From positions 310,001 to 374,000 of the forward strand of contig JAHGAU010000028.1 in the NCBI GenBank assembly GCA_019925105.1: a stretch of DNA of 64,000 bases, read 5' to 3'. The notes beneath the pieces are model-generated. The model worked only from the letters and a program-made list of their open reading frames with translations, did not search any database and was not told where the DNA came from. The stretch is from Niebla homalea (Eukaryota; Ascomycota; Lecanoromycetes; Lecanorales; Ramalinaceae). Below, one piece after another: positions 20,479 through 31,798 of the stretch; the first letter of the stretch is position 1; each line of letters starts with the position of its first letter. The translations under genes were made by a program, and so were the position numbers.

Positions 20479-22947
20479 ATGTCAGTCAATGAGGGCTCCT
20501 CCGCCGTTGTTTCCATCGGACCGCAGGGTATTGGTGGACCCGCCTTTACCCAGCAAGGATCCCTCGACTGGGTGGCAGTTGGCCGGTCGTTAGTAGAAGT
20601 CCCAGTCGCTATACTGGGGCGACTGTCTTCTGCGGGCGTCGACGTTCTTACTGTGGTAGTTGGCCGAGCGATCTGCTCCAAAATCCCCCTGGGAATCCAC
20701 GGCGAAAAGGTCTTGAGCGAAGCCATGGGTCAACTGGGATGGTGCAGCAGCTTTGGAGACGCAATTTGGTTTGGTGTAGGTGTTGAGCATATCCTAAGGA
20801 TACTCGTGAAGACTTCAGAAGGTGCATCTTTGGTCGCCCTCTGCGCTGCCTTGGCCGAAGGCCACAACCTTGATACTGCTACTCTGATCATGTTCGAGCT
20901 TGCGAAGCGATCTGGGAGCCCTAGTGAGCTCTCGCCATCATTTGCCCAATGGCAAGCTATGGTCAAAGTATGCTCAAGCGCTTTCTGCCACACCACGCTT
21001 GGCCTTCGAATCGAAACAATGTTGAGACTTGGCGGATATACGGAAGACGAAGTGTCATCTCGAGCTGCAGGTCATCCTCAAGACATGGCTGAGATTATTT
21101 GTGCTCTGGGCGATGTCGCAGCGGGTAGATTGCTCGATATAAGCATTCGGGGGGGACCTGCGTGCAGCTGGATAGCTGTGTACGCGGATTTCGTTTTGGG
21201 ATTGCGGGTCGTCGTGACGAAAGAGGACGGCTGCGTTCTATCAAGCAGCTTCAACATGTCTACTCAGAAAGCGCAAGTCAACATCACGTTCTACAAAGCA
21301 AAATCGCCCGGCAACGAGGGACCTAGTCACGACATTGCTGTCGTGGGTCGAACATTTACTCTACGCTCTGGAGCAAGTTTTATTGCAAATCATGTCGCCA
21401 GCAGGGTACATGAGGCTGACAGGGTATATGAGGACGGCCGCGATAGTCGCAAGGAACGACTCTTAGGTGGTAGACTTGACTGGAACACATTACTTCATGA
21501 GACATTTGGGGAAGATTTTGAAGACCTTTTGGAAAATCCGCCTTCTTCCGCCGGCTCAAATCTGGCGAAACCAGAGCAATACTTGGGCGCTACGCGGTCA
21601 AAGGAAGTCGTGGATCTCAACGATGCATTTGTGAGATTCTTCCTTGCTGGAGCCGCGTTTTATACATATGCTACGACCGAAAGTACACGATATATGGACA
21701 TTCAGGATTTTTTGTCATCCGCAACTACTCATTTGACGGAGCTCTTGCCACTCAAGACAAAACTCCTACAAACAGCTGGCCAACGAAATCTAGGTCGATC
21801 CACTACAGACGATATCTGTAAGGAATACTTGCTCGCTAGGAAGGAGCTCATGGCCAGGTGTTTCTGCCCATACCACCGTTCATTCAATAGGCTTCGTGAG
21901 CATTGGAAGGAAAGGCGATATTGTTTAGTGGGAGTCGCAAAAACCTCTCTCATCATGGTTTATCTTTTGGGACGCTTACATCTGGAAACACCACTTTATC
22001 CAAGGCGACATGGAATCTTAAGGATATTTGACGATGTAAAAAGAGGCATTCATCGGGCTCTCGACAGAGACATTGTCAAATCAGACCTTGTACGCGATGG
22101 CGAACATGAAGGCCTTAATCTTTTCTCAACCTACATCGCCCTCTTCTCTGGGGAACCTTTTTCTCTCTCTGTGGTCGAATCGGCTTCGGCAATTAGTGAC
22201 GGGAAGATTTATTGCTATATAGATACCGTTCGCGAGCTCACTGATTCATATCAGCAAGCGTCTATCGTGCATATCGGCGCCGGCGCTATTCAGGTCGGAT
22301 ACCGCTTGCACTACAGCGTTTTCGATGGTAGTGATCTTACGCGCAGCTACAGCGCTCGCTATACAGCAATCTCCGATAGAGTGCCTGTTCAAAGCGGGTT
22401 CGCCCAAGACACAACTTCACCAGGTCTACAAGTCACATGTGCGGTACATGACTCTCAACACCTCGCATATTGGTACCGTTTGTCACCACAACAGTCGTCT
22501 CAGCATGACGAAATATCAATGTCTATAGGGCCTGGATCATTCCTGACGCGCCTTGCTCATGCTACTTGGATTCTTATTCGTCTCAGACTTGACTACGCGA
22601 AGACCGACTTGAATCTAGGAGATGGCTTAGATGATGATGGTGAAAGCGGAGACCTTAGCGACATGGACCTTGTTGGCAGCGATTCTGATGAGGATGCTCT
22701 TAATGACCATTCTTTCGAAATGATATCAGCGCACGGGGAAGGCTTCCTGCCACTGCGGTCCCCTGGTAATACAGCTATCATCTTTCGCCCTCATTACGGC
22801 AACAAGCTTGGCCGATGCGCTGCACTGGGAAGTTCTGAACCACCCATGGCTTTAGTCAATGTTATGAGAGACCTTGAAAATTTCGTCAGCGTATATCAAG
22901 AGCCAGGAGCTCTCGACAAGAGGAGATGTTTGACGTTGATCTCATGA
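20479..22947 (+). CDS. Uncharacterised 822-residue protein of a Pezizomycotina hypothetical family
   Basis: A single long frame without introns from an ATG in good context (AAAATG). I recognise no catalytic or binding domain. The N-terminal third (about 1-180) is hydrophobic-rich and Gly/Val-rich without clear membrane helices. It contains PSFAQWQAMVKVCSSAF, which resembles a block I associate with unnamed proteins present in several copies in many filamentous ascomycetes. The middle (about 350-560) is mainly helical in character, and an acidic segment near 715-750 (GLDDDGESGDLSDMDL) precedes a short C-terminal globular part. No signal peptide or anchor. Length, codon pattern and lack of stops make the coding call firm; function is unknown and I do not assign one. 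Confidence 0.8.
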   Translation: MSVNEGSSAVVSIGPQGIGGPAFTQQGSLDWVAVGRSLVEVPVAILGRLSSAGVDVLTVVVGRAICSKIPLGIHGEKVLSEAMGQLGWCSSFGDAIWFGVGVEHILRILVKTSEGASLVALCAALAEGHNLDTATLIMFELAKRSGSPSELSPSFAQWQAMVKVCSSAFCHTTLGLRIETMLRLGGYTEDEVSSRAAGHPQDMAEIICALGDVAAGRLLDISIRGGPACSWIAVYADFVLGLRVVVTKEDGCVLSSSFNMSTQKAQVNITFYKAKSPGNEGPSHDIAVVGRTFTLRSGASFIANHVASRVHEADRVYEDGRDSRKERLLGGRLDWNTLLHETFGEDFEDLLENPPSSAGSNLAKPEQYLGATRSKEVVDLNDAFVRFFLAGAAFYTYATTESTRYMDIQDFLSSATTHLTELLPLKTKLLQTAGQRNLGRSTTDDICKEYLLARKELMARCFCPYHRSFNRLREHWKERRYCLVGVAKTSLIMVYLLGRLHLETPLYPRRHGILRIFDDVKRGIHRALDRDIVKSDLVRDGEHEGLNLFSTYIALFSGEPFSLSVVESASAISDGKIYCYIDTVRELTDSYQQASIVHIGAGAIQVGYRLHYSVFDGSDLTRSYSARYTAISDRVPVQSGFAQDTTSPGLQVTCAVHDSQHLAYWYRLSPQQSSQHDEISMSIGPGSFLTRLAHATWILIRLRLDYAKTDLNLGDGLDDDGESGDLSDMDLVGSDSDEDALNDHSFEMISAHGEGFLPLRSPGNTAIIFRPHYGNKLGRCAALGSSEPPMALVNVMRDLENFVSVYQEPGALDKRRCLTLIS

Positions 22948-24991
22948 ATGAATTAGGTAAACAGGAACTGATATGATATTCAGAGGGGAAGGCCCGTGGC
23001 GCAGAAGAGGAGCGAGTTGTGCCTACAAGTAGAGGAAAAGCGTTATCTCAAAGAGAAGAGGACGTAAGGCGTTCTTAGGCGGTGCGATATCGTAACACTG
23101 CCTGATCTAGTTTTGTCTTTAGAACTTGACGATTCTCCTATCGATCGTAGGGATGGAGGAAATATAGGATGCTATGTAGAGGAAATATAGAATCCTATTT
23201 GGATCCCGAAGGGACGTTTTGGAGGTACGCTCACCTCTGGTCTCCCAACCGAAGTGGGCCGGTATGAGCGCCCGTGACACGACTCATCCAGAAAACGGCG
23301 AACTCACTTGCGAGATCTGATCAGGTCGAGAGGCCTTTACACGTACAGATTCGGCTTGGAAATAAACGATATATGGACTTGACTGACTTGCTTCCCTAGG
23401 CTCGACATATCCATTCCACTTACCCCAAGCTCTGCGTTCGAAGCTCCCGATTTCGCTGGAGCCAGGAAGTATTTCTAAATTACATCAACGAAGCATTCAG
23501 GAACGAGAAGTATATAAACGACGAAAGGCTCAAAACATTTCATTTCTGTTCTGCTTTTAGGCAAGACATGGCTTTTCGATATCCATATCCCACAAACGCA
23601 GTCAAAACCCTTCGACAGTATACATAGGAACGGGTAACGAGTATCCATCTTTTCCATCCACACAAATCAGCTCAAGATCGAGGCATGCGGGTTGCTACGT
23701 ACGTCCAATCCCGATTAGACTCGGAGATATCACTACTGGTCCTGATCAGTAGAGCCGGTAAGTATGATACCTCCCCATTTTCCACGGATAGGCAATGTAA
23801 CCAATGTCTACGTTGGCACAAGCGCGGCAGCTGATCGGCTTTTTGTGATCAGATTAGGCGTGCTTCTGCTGGAATTATTGGCGTCTTCGCTTTTGCTGCG
23901 TAGGGCGTGGTGTTATTAGGCGGTCTCGAACCGAGGGAGGATGAAAGCTAATAATGTATTGCTGCTGACCATCACGAGGCTCAGCGACCGGGCTTTGGCT
24001 TGTGTACGGACAAGCAAGGAGGGATCATATTTGGGTGCTTTGGTAGCCAAGTTTAGCTCCCTTCATTATATCTTGGGCACCAGAAGCAGCTCCGAGGCCA
24101 GAATTATCTGAAAAGCAATCAAACAAACTCAAAACTCCAGCATTTGAGGTGAGAACGTATTCTCTATCGTTTCACATATTATCCCTGATGAAGCTGACGT
24201 CGTGAAAAAACTACATATCTGTCAGACCTCCATTCTGCTAACGAAAGTAGATCCCAGCAGCGTTTCCTCTGACTCATTGAAACATCTCAGCAACATACTC
24301 ATCCTCATACTCGTCGTTCACAGCAACTCCGAAACCACGTTCCACACACACATTGACAGGTTGCAGGACGCTTCTTCAACGCCCTCACCCTGCGCAACCA
24401 CCTTCAAACCCAGACCCGCCCCTTCTTCGCAGTCGTACACCTGAACAGTAGGGTCCATGCAGAATGCCATACACATCCCCCTCCACCGGATCAGTCACTC
24501 AATCAGTCTCTGAATCCCAAAAAACAAGCAAAGGCCCACCACACATTGCCATCAAAGATCTTTGCCACGGCACCTCGTTACTGCAGCTTCGCTATAAGAT
24601 TCCACCACTCGTCTCCACTACCTCGTCCCCCGCCCCCCGTTTGAACTCGCTCCAGCCGGTCTCAACTTCTCTTCCTCCTTCTCCGCGGAAAGAATTGGGG
24701 TCGGGGCAGCGGGTGAGGTGGGCTGTGCCCGTGTTCTCTGTGTGTTCGGAGGGGCTGTTTTCTGCGCGAATCTGGTGGTTATACAAACAGGGGAATTGCA
24801 ATTCTTCCTTCTTTCTCACAATGGAAAATTTAGATCTACCGACTGGTAATTGGTCATGTATCAAAAGCACTCTTCGTATGCTCTCGTTTGATATTCCGGA
24901 AATTTCTTAACATATGAAAGCATCGATAGCGAGACCTGGTATTGCATATTGATACCCGGATGTTCTGTCCCTCTGTTAAACCACATGATGC
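22948..24991. other. 2 kb intergenic region without a supported gene
   Basis: No convincing CDS. A direct repeat GAGGAAATATAG occurs twice near 23157-23192. A short CA run at 24343-24352 lies inside a minus-strand stretch (24274-24476) that looks weakly coding in two frames (see findings). The frame at 24464-24910 on the plus strand has no domain. I saw no tRNA or transposon ends. Confidence 0.4.
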
Positions 24992-25965
24992 TTATTTGGT
25001 TGTAGTTGAGATTGTGACCATAGAGGTAAGCGATGAAGATGAAGGTGGGCAGGAGAGTAAAAGGCACAATAGCGGCGTTGCCGTCGGCGTGACGGAGCGG
25101 GTGACAGAAGAGAGAGTGTTTGATGTCGGTGCGACTGAGGGTGAAGTCGGTGTGACTGAGGGTGAGATCGACGTCGGTGTAACGGAGCGGGTGACAGAAG
25201 AAAGAATGATTGATGTCGGTGCGACTGAGGGTGAAGTCGGTGAGACTGAGGGTGAGATTGACGTCGGTATGACTGATGTCGATGTGACTAAGGGTGGTGT
25301 CGATGTGACTGAGGGTGATGTCGGTATGACTGGGGGTATAGTCGGTACGATTGATGTCGATGTGACTGAGGGGGATGTCGATGTGACTGAGGGGGATGTC
25401 GATGTGACTGAGGGTGAGATTGATGTCGGTGTGACTGATGTCGATGTAACTGAGGGTATAATCGGTACGATCGATGTCGATGTAAGTAATGTCGATGCGA
25501 CTGAGGGTGAAGCCGGTGTGACTGAGGTTGAGATCGACGTCGGCGTGACTGATATCGATGTGACTGAAGGTGATGTCGATGTGACTGAGGGGGGTATCGA
25601 TGTGACTGAGGGGAATGTCGGTGTGACCGAGGTCATGGTCGGTACGATTGATGTCGATGTGATGAATGTCGATGCGACTGAGGGTGAAGCCGGTGTGACT
25701 GAGGGTGAGATCGATGTTGGTGTGACTGATATCGATGTCACTGAGGGTGATATCGGTGTGACTGAGGCTAATGTCGATGGGATTGATGTCGATGTCACTG
25801 AGGGTGGTATCGATGTAACTGAGGGTGATATCGGTGTGACTGAGGGTAATGTCGATGTGGGTGATGCCGCTGCGATTAATGTCGATGTCACTGAGGGTGA
25901 TGTCGGTGCGACTGAGGGTGATGTCGGTGTGACTGAGGGCGAAATTAATGGCGTGACTGATGATG
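24992..25965 (-). repeat. Degenerate 21-bp tandem array encoding PSVTSTS-type heptapeptides
   Basis: On the plus strand the unit reads like GATGTCGATGTGACTGAGGG with variants. The cleanest copies are three near-identical 21-bp units around 25368-25431. Some units are 18 or 24 bp or carry a GGTACGATT variant. Every unit change is a multiple of three, so the reading frame is kept over nearly 1 kb. It lies in the 3' part of the GLEYA gene and would be expected to vary in copy number between strains. Confidence 0.85.
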
Positions 25966-28199
25966 GGATGCTCAAAGTCGTGGGCACATTGACTGTTTGG
26001 CTGGTTGAAGTGCTCGAGAAAGCGGCAATACTAGAGGATGATGTGCTTTCTGGTTGAGCCGCAGCTGCTGACGGTCCGAAATTTGGAATAGTCGTGCTTG
26101 TAACAACTGTGCTGCTCATAGTGCTAGTTACAGTTGATGTATTGATACTGCTTGCTAATGTGCTGGAAGGCATAGTGCTCGAAGGCATAGTGCTCGAAGG
26201 CGTAGTGCTGGAAGGCATAGTGTTCGAAGGTGTAGTGCTCGAAGGCATAGTGCTCGAAGGAGTAGTGCTGGAAGGAGTAGTGCTGGAAGGAGTAGTGCTG
26301 GAAGGCATAATGTTCGAAGGCGTAGTGCTGGAAGGCATAGTGCTGGAAGGAGTAGTGCTGGAAGGCGTAATGCTGGAAGGAGTAGTACTAAAAGGCATAA
26401 TGCTCGAAGGCATAGTATTCAAAGGCGTAATACTGGAAGGAATAGTGCTGGAAAACATAGTACTAAAAGGCATAATGCTGGAAGACGTAGTGCTATAAGG
26501 AGTAGTGCTGGAAGGCATGGTGTTCGAAAGCGTAGTACTGGAAGGCATAGTGCTGATCTCTGATGTGGAGCTAGCCACGCAGGCGGAGCTGATCACGGAG
26601 ACGGAGGTCGTCTCCAGGATTGAAGTGGGTGCTGACGCAGAGGAGCTAGCCGCCGGGGCAGAGGAACTGGTGGCAGTGGAGATCTGGTCTGATGCAGATA
26701 TAAAGCTGCTGAGCATTGACGTTGTTGACGACTCAATCGACGACGGTACGGATGATGAGTCAGCGGGTACGAAGTTGGAAGACGACGTGTCTGGTGTTGT
26801 TGAAATAGAAGCTGGCTCGGAAGACATGGCGGCAGAGCTCGCAGCCTGACTGGATGCTGCCGGGGTAAGAGTATTGGATTGTGGAACATTGGTCAAAGTA
26901 TTCATCGCAGTGCTGACCAAAGCGCTTGACAAACTGCTCGACAGGATCGTAGAGGAGAGGGTGATGAAATGTCCAGGAGGCGGGGGCGGATAGGCGACGT
27001 CAAACTCAGTACCAAATGGCCTATACAGGGAACCTTCAGGGCGTGATGAGACTCCAGTCTTTTGGTTGATGACTCGCAGATCGAGATTTGCGCCTGCAGA
27101 AGAATTGTGAAGCCACATCAAAGTCATTGGAATGTAACTGCCAGCACTCCGAAGCAGGGTGTAATTGCCGGCGGTCTGGTTTTGCCAGCTATAGTCATAG
27201 GCCTTGTTCGCCCAAGTCTTCATGTTGCCTGATCCGGTCCACATATACAGAGTGTCTTGCATACTTGTGGATGAGAATATATAAGGGGCTGTCGTGGCCG
27301 CGTAAAAATACCCTTGAAATACCTCAACATAAGTCGAACAGTCTGTTGCATTGGGCGTTCCTGGGAGCGTACAGTCCGTTGCGGTTGCTGCTCTAAAGTC
27401 CAATAGATTGGTGAAACCTCTTGCAGTGACCTGGTCGTTGGCTAAGAAATGGGTTGGGTCATAGTTGCCATCTGCAACATGATAAGTACGAAAGCCAACA
27501 CCTTGGTAACTCGGCAGGGCGGAAATAGAGGAAGTAGTCCCTGTCGGCGATATCGTTGACAATGAGTTCGTATACGAAGGGCCACAAGGGGTCGAGTCTG
27601 ATGGACGTGAGTTCCAAGACAAAGTGCGAATGTAACACTCGACTCACTAGAGGGTTTCCTGAATCTCAACAAGGTACAGCTCGATGGTGGTGCAGCCAGA
27701 AAATAGAGCTGGACGTAGCCATCCTGTTTGACGCAAGTGATTGCGGCTCCATTCAGAAAGGATTCACTCCTCCATGTGATAATGTTGTCTGACAGAACCC
27801 AGCTAGAGGTGATGCTACCTGGATAGATAGTAGGCACGAATTGCTGTGATGTGACTCCCGCAGAAGTTGCATATATGGCCGGAGGCTTTGCATTGTCTGC
27901 TACTAGCTGTCCATTTTCATCAACCGAAAATGTAACAGCCTGGCGGCAATCGGTTGTCATTTTCCCCTGTAATGTCACAAAGTATCCAGTAGCTCTCCTG
28001 ACAAGCCTAGACTCTACTGAAGGTACAACATCCAGGGCGAGGTGGAAAAATCTAGTATCGGGAACCGTAGAACTGGACTGCATCAGCGAGCGAAGTATTG
28101 CAGCGGCATCTCATCGTCTCACCTCCGAGTAGAGACGCAAATCAAGGGAGAGAACAGAGCGCAAAGGCAAAGGATGATTGCCCTGTGTAGGAAGAACAT
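24992..28199 (-). CDS. Secreted cell-wall protein with GLEYA domain and two Ser/Thr repeat arrays
   Basis: Exons 28199-28123, 28072-27648 and 27597-24992; both introns are 50 bp with GTGAGA/GTGAGT donors, and the product is 1035 residues. The start at 28199 gives a signal peptide (FFLHRAIILCLCALFSPLICV). Residues about 30-165 resemble the N-terminal module (DUF7908-like, from memory) often paired with GLEYA. A GLEYA/PA14-like domain follows (about 195-355; YVEVFQGYFYAATTAPY and SAGSYIPMTLMWLHN). Then come a Ser/Thr-rich stalk, a pentapeptide array of PSSTT/PSSTM type (about 513-650) and a heptapeptide array of PSVTSTS/PSVTPTS type (about 710-1030). Known GLEYA proteins bind glycans as lectin-like adhesins; adhesion is inferred here. 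The stalk should be heavily O-glycosylated. No clear GPI signal is in frame at the C-terminus. The first acceptor was chosen because only TCCAG keeps the frame. Confidence 0.85.
26150..26560 (-). repeat. 15-bp tandem array encoding PSSTT/PSSTM pentapeptides
   Basis: On the plus strand units such as AAGGCATAGTGCTGG and AAGGAGTAGTGCTGG repeat about two dozen times, alternating between two main versions. This gives a regular Ser/Thr/Pro stalk in the wall protein. Units differ at one or two bases and length is kept, so the frame is intact. Confidence 0.85.
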
Positions 28200-29106
28200 C
28201 CTGTCAACGATTTCGTTGCCTCCCACAAAATATAGACAGAAGCCTTTTCCCCATCAGACATGCGTAAACCGTGCTCGATAAGGATTGCTGGTAGGTTGCA
28301 CAATGGTACAATTTTCTGGAGATAATCACGTTCTTGTCGTTACCGTTCGGACGGGACATCCTTGGAATTGAGCGAGGAATGCGTTAATACTGAGTTTGTT
28401 TCAAGTATAATCAACCTACAAACATAGAGCGTTAAACAAAGCGTAGATTTTAGCAACATTTTGGTTCCTGGGTGTGTTATATCGTATGGAGCCAGATTGT
28501 TTCCCTGTTATCACTGAGAAAAGAAGATTTCAGGGTTGTTTCCTCCATTTCGATCGATATCTCAAGAGTTTTGTATCTTTGAGTACAGCTCCCTCGGAAT
28601 TTTGCGAACGACGACATCCAGACAATATTTGTTAGCAGTAAAGGAGAATACCCTTTCCACGCAGTGCTCTCCTATTCAAAGCCGCACCCAGACTCCAGCA
28701 AGAACCCTGCAGGGCCATTTCTTACCAAACCCCTTAAGCAACTTGGTAATTGAGCCATCTCAACGGACTGAAGCGTCGACCACAATTGAAAGTCTCCGAC
28801 GTCAGGGCGGACGAGGCCTGAAAAAGGGTTTGACAGGAGCAGATTATACTGTAGCAATGAAAGAAGGAGGATGCTGGTCAGCGGCTCAGCGTGCCAAGAG
28901 TAATAGATGGTAGTAGTTATTCTCTGAGCTAAGAAAACCCGGTAGAGATACACGCACACAGCTAGAAGGCAGAAAGCTCGTCGGCCATGAAAAGCCAGTG
29001 AGTAAGAGCGTCTGCTGTTGGATAAAATAGCTCACAGCTCCTCTTCTAAATCAGAAAGTCAAGGAAGCAAGAAGGTTCATCATCCCTTGCTCTCATCCAT
29101 GCAACA
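28200..29106. other. Region between the GLEYA gene start and the Ars2 gene end
   Basis: About 900 bp holding the promoter of the GLEYA gene and the Ars2 3' end (both genes are on the minus strand). Short frames at 28536-28913 and 28672-28959 show no domain. Nothing else is supported. Confidence 0.35.
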
Positions 29107-31798
29107 TTAGTAATTCAACTCACCGCCCGCTCCACCCTCAACAGCATCGAGATCATCATATTTTTTGAGCGTTCTTCCTTGAACAGCTTCCTTGGGGCCT
29201 ACTGTCTGTGCTCCACCATCCCCCCATCTACCGCCCGGCGCGGTAGCCATACCGCCTCTCCGAACACCCATGCCCATAGTCATAGGATTCCCCATCATCG
29301 GTCCAGCCATGCCATTGAATCTTGGCTGCTGCCGACGATCGTAAGGGCCTCCTGGTCGGGCATTGCCTGCGAAACGACCACCACCCCGGCGCATGGGCCC
29401 TGTTTGATGGGACTCGTCGCCGTTGATGGCCATGCCATTATTCATCGAGTACAGGGGGGGTTGAACGGTGTGATTACCAAAATTAGGGAAAGGGGGGAAT
29501 GCCCCGCCCGCTTGCATATTGGGGGGGAAGCCAGGCATCATGCCCGACAAGCCTTGCAAGTTGAAGCCACGAGGTGTACCGGCTGCATTGACGTTGTTGG
29601 GCATTGGGAAGTGGCCATTGCTATTCGCATCCGAGCGTGAGGGTGCAATGTGGGATGGGTCGAGGACGTAAGTGTTGACAAGGGAAAGCTGAGGATTGTC
29701 AGCAATCGGATTCGCAGACCTTGTCAGAGGGGGAGGGACGTACACTCTTTTTGATTTCTTCGAACCATTCAACGTGACGCTTTTCAACGTGCTTCCTCCA
29801 GAACACTTCACCTTTGAAAAGCTTGGTACATTCGGGCACCTTGCATCGAAATTTGTTTTCATCTTCCTGCTTGACGAACTTCTGAAGATCCTCGTTGAGG
29901 GCCTCCTCGATAGGTTTGCCTCCAAGTTTCTTGACGTCCGCGTTCTCAGGCTCCAGGATCCGCATGATCTTCTCTTCGAATGTTTTGACCCAGTTGAACG
30001 CCCTTAACAGTTGCTGATCAGTCTTGAAGTTGCCTTTGTTCCCGAATTTTTCAACAACAGGGGAGGCCCCATTCTCCTCGCCTTCCTCTGTAGCTCCTCC
30101 TTCCTTCCGCTTGAAAGGAAAGGGCTCGCCAAGTGCACTGGCTTTTGCGGCTTTCTTGGCAGATGTACTTAAGCTTGCGCGAGGACGCCGCAGGTGGCCA
30201 CCTGGGCATTTCCTGATAAGCTCATGCACAGAATCGCTTTCGAAGACACAGAAAAAGCAGAAATTGTACACTCGCCGAAGGTACTCGACGAGAAGGTCCA
30301 ACGTCTTCTTCTGGATCAACAGTTCTTCACTGTCGTTGTCCTCGTCAATCAGACCGTCTTCCTCGCCTTCCTCTCCATCTTCCATGCCGTCTTCATCCAT
30401 GTCCTCGTCCTCGGCCTTCACTGTTTTCCCATTTGTTGCAGCGCCAACGGAAGATTGGAGGGTGCCCTTCGATCGGAGATCCTCGACACGCTCTTCCACC
30501 TTTGCAATACCGTTGGCATAAGGTCCAAGCTCTTGGTCGAATTTATTTACCAGCCTTTTCGCCAATTCTAGATCGCGCTCGATCCGCTCGGGAGCTGAAT
30601 AGAGATCCCACAACGCCTTTTTTCTGGTCTCTCGAGCAGGCACGTGGACGCCGACGTGACAAGTGAAGTTTCCTTTGACCTCATCCTCGATAGTCTTTCC
30701 ATTGATTGCCTCCAAGGCCTTTTCTGCCGTACTGAGAGGTTTGGTCTCCACTTCCATGCCATCAGCTCCTCCTTCATCATCTTCGTCCCTCCCATCTCCT
30801 CGTTCAGCCGTAGTGGTTGTGACCTGCTCCGAGCTTGGATGAAGCATGATCCAGCCAATTCGATGGAACTTCTTTGTTGGATTGGGATCGCTCAAGCTCA
30901 ACCACTTGTAGCCACCTTCATCCTCGCCCAGATGCTCTTTGCAGAGATCCTCGATCTTGGCTCGGCCGACATGGGTGGCAAGCGTTTTGATCAGCAAGGC
31001 TGGCTGTTGAGCCGACTCATCCCTGATATCACCACCTTTGCTCGGGACCAAATCAGCAACGCTTAGCAGCTCGGCAGCAGCGACAGTTTCACCCTCCTCT
31101 CTTTCAACAACCCCGCCCATGCCATTGTGTTCAGCTTTATAGATGCCCTCAAGACTGAACTCATCGAATATGCCTGACTCGACATCCTTTTCCCACTGGG
31201 TCAGCCCCTCTCGGCGAAACTCATTAAGGGCATGTCTGATTGGGATGGATGAATCTGGCAGGTAGCGTTCCTTGAACCAGTCTTCGTCTTTGTGTTGTGA
31301 TACAAACAACTTTGCCATTTTCATCTGCAGCTCTTCTTTGTACGCATCGTAAGCCTCCTGAATTTTTGCCCGCTCCTTCTCTCGATCCTCTCTCACCTCC
31401 CGATCTCCTTTGATGGCTCGAGGCGGCGGACGTCTTCCCCCGTCCTTCAGTCGCTCTTTATCTTCTTTGACGAGTTGCTCGCCACGCCACCACTCGGCAA
31501 AGTAGTTAAATCCAACTTGGTAGTCCATGGCCAAAGGATTGGTAAGAGCGTTGATGCGCACAGCTGGCTGTGAGGTCTGATCAGGGATATAGCGGTCTAT
31601 GAGGGGGGGAGAAGAGGGGCGTCGACGATCATCTCGGTTACGTGGAGGGTGGTCTCGTGGATTGTCATAGTAGTCATCTCGGACACGGGGCCCTGGTTGG
31701 TATCGATCAATTATGGTGGGGGAGCGAGACCTTCCGCGCCCTGCGCGGGGGCGGCCGGTACGATCTTGCATGCCTGAAGAAGAATCCGTGTCAGCCAT
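29107..31798 (-). CDS. Ars2/SERRATE homologue, RNA-biogenesis C2H2 zinc-finger protein
   Basis: Exons 31798-29744 and 29688-29107; the intron starts GTACGT, ends CCTCAG and is 55 bp, giving 878 residues. The frame also runs up to an ATG at 31939, which would add 47 residues; I prefer MADTDSSSG at 31798 because its context is good and family proteins start with a disordered Arg/Ser-rich part. That part (1-85) has two near-copies of SP-x-IDRY. The Ars2 N-terminal helical domain follows (about 90-200, AKLFVSQHKDEDWFKERY), then acidic linkers and a C2H2 finger near 650-675 (CKVPEC...H-x4-H). The tail is Gly/Met/Arg-rich with a final YDDLDAVEGG. Relatives join the nuclear cap-binding complex and direct transcripts to processing or decay (fission yeast Pir2). 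Role inferred from family. Confidence 0.9.

Noticed and set aside
23895..23945. GGTCTCGAACCGAG, which looks like the complement of a tRNA T-arm
   Set aside because: The stem does not pair over five bases and no acceptor, D or anticodon arm can be placed around it.
24942..26057. 371-codon plus-strand frame of VTEG/VDVTEGD repeats
   Set aside because: It is the complement of the Ser/Thr repeats of the GLEYA gene, which has a signal peptide, splice sites and a folded domain on the other strand.
24992..26560. Regular repeats that might suggest a CRISPR array
   Set aside because: Units are contiguous 15-bp and 21-bp coding repeats without spacers, in a eukaryotic gene.
26094..26849. Plus-strand frames of VLEGIVLEG type
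   Set aside because: Antisense shadow of the pentapeptide array; no start region, domain or splice support.
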